Positions 59,611 through 64,000 of a stretch of 64,000 nucleotides of DNA are shown one piece after another. The notes beneath the pieces were generated by a model. It worked only from the letters and a program-made list of their open reading frames with translations. It ran no database searches and was not told the origin of the DNA. The stretch lies in NCBI RefSeq assembly GCF_015319355.1, contig NZ_JADILU010000001.1:434001-498000 (forward strand). The letters run 5' to 3'. Position 1 is the first letter of the stretch, and every line of letters begins with the position of its first letter. Position numbers and translations under genes: made by a program. The DNA comes from Psychroserpens luteus (GTDB taxonomy: Bacteria; Bacteroidota; Bacteroidia; Flavobacteriales; Flavobacteriaceae).

Positions 59611-60336
59611 ATGAAAGCAATTTACGATAACATATTACGTTCCATTTCCGAAGAAAAAAAATTGTTAGCAGTTTTAATAGATCCAGATAAAATGAAGCCT
59701 GAAGGCTTATCTGGCTTTATGCAAAAACTGAATCAATCTGTAGCAACACATATTTTTGTTGGCGGAAGTACAGTTGATGACTATGCTACAGAAATTTTGG
59801 TTGCTGAAATAAAAAAACAAACCAAGTTGCCTATCGTTTTATTTCCAGGGGATGTTACTCAAATTACAAATCGTGCAGATGCGTTATTGTTTTTATCATT
59901 AATTTCTGGTGATAATCCTGAGTATCTTATTGGGAAGCATATCAAATCTATTTCAAAATTAAGAGATTCTAATTTAGAGGTGATTCCAACTGGATATCTA
60001 TTGATTGAAAATGGTAAGCAGACTTCCGTAGAAAAAGTGACGCAAACCAAACCTTTGTCAATAACCAACGTTCAAAACATAGTTGATACAGCCAAAGCTG
60101 GAGAGTTATTAGGTATGAAACTCATATATCTCGAAGCTGGAAGTGGTGCATTAAAAGCTGTGCCATTAGAAATCATTAGTTTTGTAAAGCAAGAGTTGAG
60201 TGTCCCTTTGATTGTAGGTGGCGGAATTAGAACAAAAAAACAACTAGAAGATGCATACAATTCTGGTGCTGATCTCGTTGTCATAGGAACAGCTTTTGAA
60301 GATGATGAAAGCTTTTTTAATGAATTACTTAAGTAG
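59611..60336 (+). CDS. Geranylgeranylglyceryl/heptaprenylglyceryl phosphate synthase family protein
   Basis: Members join a polyprenyl diphosphate to sn-glycerol-1-phosphate, the first committed step of archaeal-type ether lipids; bacterial members include PcrB and Bacteroidota GGGP synthases. The 241-residue TIM barrel shows LLAVLIDPDKMKPEGL (about 20-35), the FVGGSTVDD phosphate/prenyl site (about 51-59), MKLIYLEAGSGA (about 169-180) and the phosphate-binding VGGGIRTKKQL and VVIGTAFE (about 203-236). It starts one base after the PPTase stop. Product chain length is not predictable by eye. Confidence 0.93.
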   Translation: MKAIYDNILRSISEEKKLLAVLIDPDKMKPEGLSGFMQKLNQSVATHIFVGGSTVDDYATEILVAEIKKQTKLPIVLFPGDVTQITNRADALLFLSLISGDNPEYLIGKHIKSISKLRDSNLEVIPTGYLLIENGKQTSVEKVTQTKPLSITNVQNIVDTAKAGELLGMKLIYLEAGSGALKAVPLEIISFVKQELSVPLIVGGGIRTKKQLEDAYNSGADLVVIGTAFEDDESFFNELLK

Positions 60337-60338
60337 TT

Positions 60339-60366
60339 CGTTACGCTGAACTTGGTTTGGCATCTC
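60339..60366. repeat. REP-like hairpin, copy 2 (diverged, opposite orientation)
   Basis: The minus-strand reading is related to the element at 32214-32241, with 20 of 28 positions identical and the shared core CAAGTTCAG. Its stem has two mismatches. It lies directly after the GGGP synthase gene. Confidence 0.45.
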
Positions 60367-60413
60367 ATTATTTGATAGTTAGAATATAAATAAAGTTTAA
60401 CCCATTACAGTTT

Positions 60414-60426
60414 TCTCCTTAGGAGA
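60414..60426. repeat. Short inverted repeat TCTCCTTAGGAGA
   Basis: The 6-bp inverted repeat with a one-base centre lies 12 bases before the start codon of the thiamine-binding-like gene. It may sequester or form the ribosome-binding region, since GGAGA is the only purine-rich stretch there. Confidence 0.35.
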
Positions 60427-60438
60427 GATTAAAATATT

Positions 60439-60699
60439 ATGAACATATCAGTAGAACTTACGCTAACACCATTACATGACGATTACGAGCCTGCAATTAT
60501 TCAGTTCATAAAGAAATTACGAGCGTCTAATTTAAAAGTACTCGAAAACCCTTTAAGTACTCAGGTTTATGGAGATTACGATGAGGTTATGAAAACTTTG
60601 ACTACAGAGATAAAAGAAGCTTTTGAGTTAATAGAAAGAGGTTTGTTGCATATGAAAATAGTAAAATCTGATCGTTACGACTATGAACCACATTTTTGA
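60439..60699 (+). CDS. Thiamine-binding-like (MTH1187/YkoF-type) small protein
   Basis: The 86-residue ferredoxin-like fold protein resembles the Thiamine_BP/DUF77 family (MISVEL-type N-terminus NISVELTLTPLHDDYEPAI, quoted in part, then PLSTQVYGDYDEVMKTLTTE near residues 38-57). YkoF-type members bind thiamine precursors. Its last 17 bases overlap the PnuC gene, so translation is likely coupled. This supports a vitamin, possibly thiamine, for the transporter next door, although the downstream NadR-like kinase would argue for nicotinamide riboside. The family call is moderately secure. Confidence 0.75.
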   Translation: MNISVELTLTPLHDDYEPAIIQFIKKLRASNLKVLENPLSTQVYGDYDEVMKTLTTEIKEAFELIERGLLHMKIVKSDRYDYEPHF

Positions 60700-61324
60700 G
60701 TTCTTTTTTGGTCAATATGATGGCTATGCTGCTACAGATATTGTGCTAGAAATTATAGCAGTAATTTTTGGTTTCCTTTCAGTTTGGTTTTCTAAACAAA
60801 ACAAGATTTGGGTGTTTCCAACAGGTATGATTAGTACTGCAATATTTGTTTATTTACTTGTAAAATGGGAATTGCTCGGTGATATGATGATCAATGCTTA
60901 CTATTTTATAATGAGCGTTTATGGTTGGTATATTTGGACTAGAAAAGTGGATGATTCTCATTTGACTCCAATTTCTAGAATGACCTTAAAAGAAAAAAAG
61001 ATTAGCTTGTTTATTTTTATTGCAACCTTGTTTTTTGTTTACCTAGTGTATCAAACGTTTGATAAATGGACAGGTTGGGTTGCATATATTGATACGATTA
61101 CAACAGCGATATTTTTTGTTGGTATGTGGTTAATGGCGAGGAAAAAATTAGAAAATTGGATTTTTTGGATTATTGGTGATGTTATTTCTGTTCCTTTATA
61201 CTTCTATAAAGGGTTTACATTCACTAGCTTTCAATATTTAGGATTTACATTTATTGCCATTTTTGGCTACTTAGCATGGAAGAAAAACTTAAACAAAGCA
61301 CAGACACTAACCCAAACTGTATAA
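60683..61324 (+). CDS. pnuC: PnuC-family vitamin transporter
   Basis: This inner-membrane facilitator of the NMN_transporter family has seven hydrophobic segments in 213 residues. Family marks are SVWFSKQNKIWVFPTGMIST (about 37-56), MMINAYYFIMSVYGWYIWTRK (in part NAYYFIMSVYGWYIW, about 72-86), and NWIFWIIGDVISVPLYFYKG (about 158-177). Classical PnuC imports nicotinamide riboside and relies on intracellular phosphorylation; Bacteroidota PnuT relatives import thiamine. The upstream thiamine-binding-like gene and the TPP riboswitch 2.5 kb downstream favour thiamine, the overlapping NadR-like ATPase favours nicotinamide riboside. The 3' end overlaps the ATPase gene by 49 bases. Confidence 0.88.
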   Translation: MNHIFEFFFGQYDGYAATDIVLEIIAVIFGFLSVWFSKQNKIWVFPTGMISTAIFVYLLVKWELLGDMMINAYYFIMSVYGWYIWTRKVDDSHLTPISRMTLKEKKISLFIFIATLFFVYLVYQTFDKWTGWVAYIDTITTAIFFVGMWLMARKKLENWIFWIIGDVISVPLYFYKGFTFTSFQYLGFTFIAIFGYLAWKKNLNKAQTLTQTV

Positions 61325-61842
61325 AAGTTGTTTTATTTGGTCCAGAATCTACAGGTAAGTCTACGCTTGCCAAAGAATTGGCAGATTGGTACGATACGGT
61401 TTATGTAGAAGAATATTCTCGTTTTTATGCGGAAGCTAAAGCACAAGACAATCTTCAGTTAACAAAAGAGGATGTACTGCCAATAGCCATCGGACAAATA
61501 ACTACAGAAAACAAGCAACTAAAAAAAGCGAACAAACTACTAATTTGTGATACAGATTTACTAGAAACTAAAGTATATTCTCAGCATTACTATGATGGCT
61601 TTTGTCCAGAATTAGTAAAAAAATATGCACATAAAAACACTTACGATTTATATTTTTTGACTTATATTGACACGGTTTGGAAAGCAGACGGTATTCGTAA
61701 TCAACCTAATAACAGACAGCAACTATTTAATCGCTTTGAGAAAGCGCTAATAGATTTAAATAAACCTTATGTTTTAGTAGAGGGTGATTTTGAAGAACGA
61801 TTAAAGATTTGCAAAACCCAAATTGATAACCTATTAAAATAA
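61276..61842 (+). CDS. NadR-like P-loop ATPase/kinase
   Basis: The 188-residue AAA-type protein corresponds to the ribosylnicotinamide kinase half of NadR, without the adenylyltransferase or repressor domains. The P-loop GPESTGKS is at residues 22-29, a Walker B-like LLICDTDLLETKVYSQHYY at about 92-110, and the lid region KADGIRNQPNNRQQLFNRF at about 137-155. Such kinases trap vitamins imported by PnuC through phosphorylation. The start lies inside pnuC, so coupled expression is expected. The substrate could be nicotinamide riboside or, by analogy, thiamine; the sequence does not decide. Confidence 0.87.
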   Translation: MEEKLKQSTDTNPNCIKVVLFGPESTGKSTLAKELADWYDTVYVEEYSRFYAEAKAQDNLQLTKEDVLPIAIGQITTENKQLKKANKLLICDTDLLETKVYSQHYYDGFCPELVKKYAHKNTYDLYFLTYIDTVWKADGIRNQPNNRQQLFNRFEKALIDLNKPYVLVEGDFEERLKICKTQIDNLLK

Positions 61843-61847
61843 TTACA

Positions 61848-63404
61848 TTGAATTTTACAGAAAAAGATATACAGCAAATAAAAAATAAAGGATTAACCCA
61901 AAAAAAAGTTAAACAACAAATCACGCTTTTTGAAAACGGTTTACCCTTTGCTAACCTAGTATCTGAAGCCACAATAGATAATGGATTATTAAGATTGTCA
62001 GACGAAGAAATTGAAAACTATATTTCAACATTTGATGACAAAAAAAATGAAATTTCTATTTTGAAATTTGTTCCAGCATCTGGTGCTGCAACACGAATGT
62101 TTAAATTTTTATTTGCGTTTTTAGATGAATATAATATAGAAAAAGGGAGTATTAACTCTTATATAAACAAGACAAAAAATAAAGATTTGTCTATGTTTTT
62201 TATTGGTCTTGAGAAATTTCCTTTTTACCATATAGTTATGGATAGGCTTGAAAAAAATCATTCAAATTTTGATGCCATGAGTATCAATGAGCAAAGACTC
62301 AAGTTTGTGCAAATGATGCTTGATACAGATAAGTTAGACTATGGGAATTCTCCAAAGGGATTATTACCTTTTCATCAGTACAAAAATCAAATGCTTTCTA
62401 CTGCTTTTGAAGAACATTTGTATGAATCTGCCTTATATGCTTCAGGTAAAGAATCTGCTAAATTGCATTTTACAATTTCAGAAAAACACAATCATAAATT
62501 TGATGAAGAGTTTGCTAGAATTGAAAAAAATGTAGAAGAAAAGTCTGGTTCTAAATTTGATATTTCATTCTCTTATCAAAAAGAATCTACAGATACCATT
62601 GCGGTAACCACAAAAAATACACCATTTAGAGAAGATGACGATTCACTACATTTTAGGCCATCTGGTCATGGTGCATTGATAGAGAATTTAAATGATTTAG
62701 AGGCAGATATTGTGTTTGTCAAAAACATAGATAATGTAGTGACTTACAAATACAAAAATGAAGTTGCTAAATATAAAAAAGTGTTAGCAGGAATTTTATT
62801 AGAAGTTCAGGAGCAGGCATTTCAATATCTTCATTTGCTTAAAACTAGTAAGCCTTCCGAAGAAAAACTAATCGAGATTGGTGAGTTTTTAGTCAATAAA
62901 ATGAATGTGAAAATAAGTACTGAGTTTGAAAAATATTCGCGTAAATATCAAATTGAGTATTTAGCTGAAAAGTTAAACCGTCCTATTCGTGTCTGCGGAA
63001 TGGTAAAAAACGAAGGAGAACCTGGAGGTGGTCCATTTTGGATTAAGGATGAAAGCGGAAACATCTCGCTACAAATTGTCGAGTCTGCTCAAATCAATAA
63101 AAAGAGTAAAATTCAAAAGGAGATTCTCAAAGGCGCTACGCATTTTAACCCTGTAGATTTAGTCTGCGGAATCAAAAATCACAAAGGTGAAAAGTATAAC
63201 CTTAAAAAGTTTGTAGATCACAAAGCAGCTTTTATTACTATGAAAACAAAAACCGGAAAAGATCTAAAAGCATTAGAGCTTCCTGGATTATGGAATGGTA
63301 GTATGGCATATTGGAACACAATTTTTGTTGAGGTGCCTTTAATTACTTTTAACCCAGTAAAAACGGTTAACGATTTATTGAAAGCACCACATCAAATTAA
63401 ATAA
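61848..63404 (+). CDS. DUF4301 family protein (TTG start)
   Basis: The 518-residue protein belongs to DUF4301, a Bacteroidota family without known function. The N-terminal part carries FVPASGAATRMFKFLFAF (about 66-83), reminiscent of the phosphate loop of nucleotidyltransferases; later blocks are GLLPFHQYKN (about 172-181), FRPSGHGALIENLNDLEADIVFVKNIDN (in part FRPSGHGALIENLNDLEAD, about 269-287), RVCGMVKNEGEPGGGPFWI and NPVDLVCGIKNHKGE. The glycine-rich loop and HGALIENLN stretch suggest a sugar-phosphate nucleotidyltransferase-like fold. No ATG precedes the conserved region; TTG at 61848, five bases after the kinase stop, is the best start. Confidence 0.85.
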   Translation: MNFTEKDIQQIKNKGLTQKKVKQQITLFENGLPFANLVSEATIDNGLLRLSDEEIENYISTFDDKKNEISILKFVPASGAATRMFKFLFAFLDEYNIEKGSINSYINKTKNKDLSMFFIGLEKFPFYHIVMDRLEKNHSNFDAMSINEQRLKFVQMMLDTDKLDYGNSPKGLLPFHQYKNQMLSTAFEEHLYESALYASGKESAKLHFTISEKHNHKFDEEFARIEKNVEEKSGSKFDISFSYQKESTDTIAVTTKNTPFREDDDSLHFRPSGHGALIENLNDLEADIVFVKNIDNVVTYKYKNEVAKYKKVLAGILLEVQEQAFQYLHLLKTSKPSEEKLIEIGEFLVNKMNVKISTEFEKYSRKYQIEYLAEKLNRPIRVCGMVKNEGEPGGGPFWIKDESGNISLQIVESAQINKKSKIQKEILKGATHFNPVDLVCGIKNHKGEKYNLKKFVDHKAAFITMKTKTGKDLKALELPGLWNGSMAYWNTIFVEVPLITFNPVKTVNDLLKAPHQIK

Positions 63405-63405
63405 A

Positions 63406-63813
63406 ATGTTTGATGAAAATGCCATATTAAATGAGTTGAGTTTTAAATTCATTAGGAGTTCTGGAGCTGGTGGACAACACGTTAATAAAACGTCCTCAAA
63501 AGTAGAACTCACTTTTGATTTAGAGAACTCACAATTTTTAAACGACGATCAAAAAGAACTTCTTAAAACAAATCTCAAAACGAGGCTTACAAAAGAAAAT
63601 GTACTCATTTTACAATGTGGAGAGAGTAGGAGTCAGCATAAAAATAAGTCTATAATTATGCAACGTTTTTTAGATTTAATTGCAGCCAATTTAATCGAAG
63701 AGAAAGACCGTATTCCTACAAAAATTCCTAGAGCAGTCGTTAGAAAACGATTAACGAACAAGCGTAAAACATCAGAAAAGAAAGCAAAACGTAAACCACC
63801 AGAAATAGATTAA
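63406..63813 (+). CDS. arfB: Ribosome-rescue peptidyl-tRNA hydrolase ArfB
   Basis: ArfB frees ribosomes stalled on truncated mRNA by hydrolysing peptidyl-tRNA. The 135-residue protein has the release-factor catalytic GGQ at residues 22-24 (RSSGAGGQHVNKTSSKVEL, quoted from about 17) and the long basic C-terminal tail (RKRLTNKRKTSEKKAKRKPP, about 113-132) that enters the empty mRNA channel. It begins one base after the DUF4301 stop codon, ending a tightly packed unit that starts at the thiamine-binding-like gene. It is distinct from RF1/RF2 because domain 2 with the codon-recognition motif is absent. Confidence 0.93.
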   Translation: MFDENAILNELSFKFIRSSGAGGQHVNKTSSKVELTFDLENSQFLNDDQKELLKTNLKTRLTKENVLILQCGESRSQHKNKSIIMQRFLDLIAANLIEEKDRIPTKIPRAVVRKRLTNKRKTSEKKAKRKPPEID

Positions 63814-63859
63814 TTAAAAAAATATAGTGATTCTTTATGTACAAACGATAAATCTATTT

Positions 63860-63867
63860 TATCTTTG
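63860..63867 (+). promoter_or_regulatory. TAnnTTTG promoter box ahead of the TPP riboswitch
   Basis: TATCTTTG is a perfect match located a few bases upstream of the riboswitch aptamer, so the aptamer would start close to the 5' end of the mRNA. Confidence 0.65.
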
Positions 63868-63871
63868 CAGC

Positions 63872-63956
63872 GTTCTCAAAAAAGGGGTGCCTATTATCGG
63901 CTGAGATCATACCCATTGAACCTAGAACAGGTAATGCTGTTTAGGAATTTAGAATT
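63872..63956 (+). promoter_or_regulatory. TPP (THI-box) riboswitch
   Basis: The aptamer shows the conserved core blocks in order: GGGGTGCC (63884-63891), GGCTGAGA (63899-63906), ACCC (63911-63914), TGAACCT (63917-63923) and GGTAATGC (63930-63937), closed by CTGTTTAGG pairing back to CCTAGAACAG. The P3 arm is GCC-TATTATC-GGC. It senses thiamine pyrophosphate in the mRNA leader. The gene it controls is to the right of the window; no expression-platform terminator is visible before the edge. Confidence 0.93.
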
Positions 63957-64000
63957 ATAAAGTTTTATTCATGTCATTAAGCAAATTGTTTAATTGATAT

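Noticed and set aside
1-64000. CRISPR arrays, tRNA, rRNA, insertion sequences, prophage genes
   Set aside because: I looked in all gaps over 100 bases and saw no regularly spaced repeats, cloverleaf-like sequence, transposase or phage gene.

Overview
The window is a piece of a chromosome from a gliding member of the Flavobacteriaceae (Bacteroidota). The evidence is the gliding genes gldD and gldE next to ssb and mutY, several promoter boxes of the Bacteroidota type TAnnTTTG, few Shine-Dalgarno sequences, AT-rich DNA, an S46 dipeptidyl peptidase, a TonB-dependent receptor and many Bacteroidota-type lipoproteins. No genus can be fixed from the sequence alone. Almost everything is housekeeping or lineage-core DNA: I see no prophage, insertion sequence, CRISPR array, rRNA or tRNA.

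Layout. 1-4.5 kb: the 3' part of an IleRS2-type ileS, a DksA-like protein and lspA. 4.5-7.4 kb, minus strand: a 5-formyl-THF cyclo-ligase, an M14 deacylase, rimK and a rimB-like retropepsin, probably a ribosomal-protein glutamylation module. 7.5-11.6 kb: uvrC overlapping a patatin/beta-barrel protein. 11.7-12.8 kb: a small lipoprotein and a structured non-coding region. 12.8-20.6 kb: aromatic amino acid catabolism (hmgA, a CCC-motif membrane protein, hppD, a DUF3108 protein, tryptophan 2,3-dioxygenase), then an M23 peptidase and pgi. 20.7-25 kb: a TonB-dependent receptor with its lipoprotein partner. 25.1-28.6 kb, minus strand: mutY, ssb, gldE, gldD. 28.7-31 kb: an HU protein, a 29-residue basic peptide gene and an RNase E/G gene.

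31-34 kb, minus strand: a Tas-type aldo/keto reductase, an OmpA-like lipoprotein and exonuclease III. 34.1-44.2 kb: a very large barrel protein, then a heavy-metal efflux set (His-rich exported protein, CzcA fused to TolC, CzcB-like adaptor) and a small barrel protein. 44.2-50.7 kb: glyS, a coiled-coil membrane protein, comF, a Big_5 lipoprotein, an omega-amidase-like nitrilase and a Lys-rich secreted protein. 50.8-57.4 kb: a KAT/methionine-type aminotransferase, a papain-fold-like lipoprotein, a DPP11-type peptidase, a DUF1569 protein and a large lipoprotein. 57.5-64 kb: ahcY, a phosphopantetheinyl transferase directly abutting a GGGP synthase, a thiamine-binding-like protein with PnuC and a NadR-like kinase, a DUF4301 protein, arfB and, at the end, a TPP riboswitch whose regulated gene lies outside the window.

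The strongest unexplained signal is not a gene. The 8-mer CTTCGGAA (reverse complement TTCCGAAG) occurs 33 times by my count, where about one or two are expected. It falls in all reading frames using uncommon codons, on both strands and between genes, and one inverted pair forms a perfect 15-bp hairpin between convergent genes. It behaves like an uptake sequence or another genome-wide DNA tag. Other notable items are the GXHH active-site swap in IleRS, three genes whose promoter box ends four bases before the ATG (predicted leaderless mRNAs), a terminator that runs directly into the glyS promoter, and a structured non-coding region at 12.39-12.48 kb.
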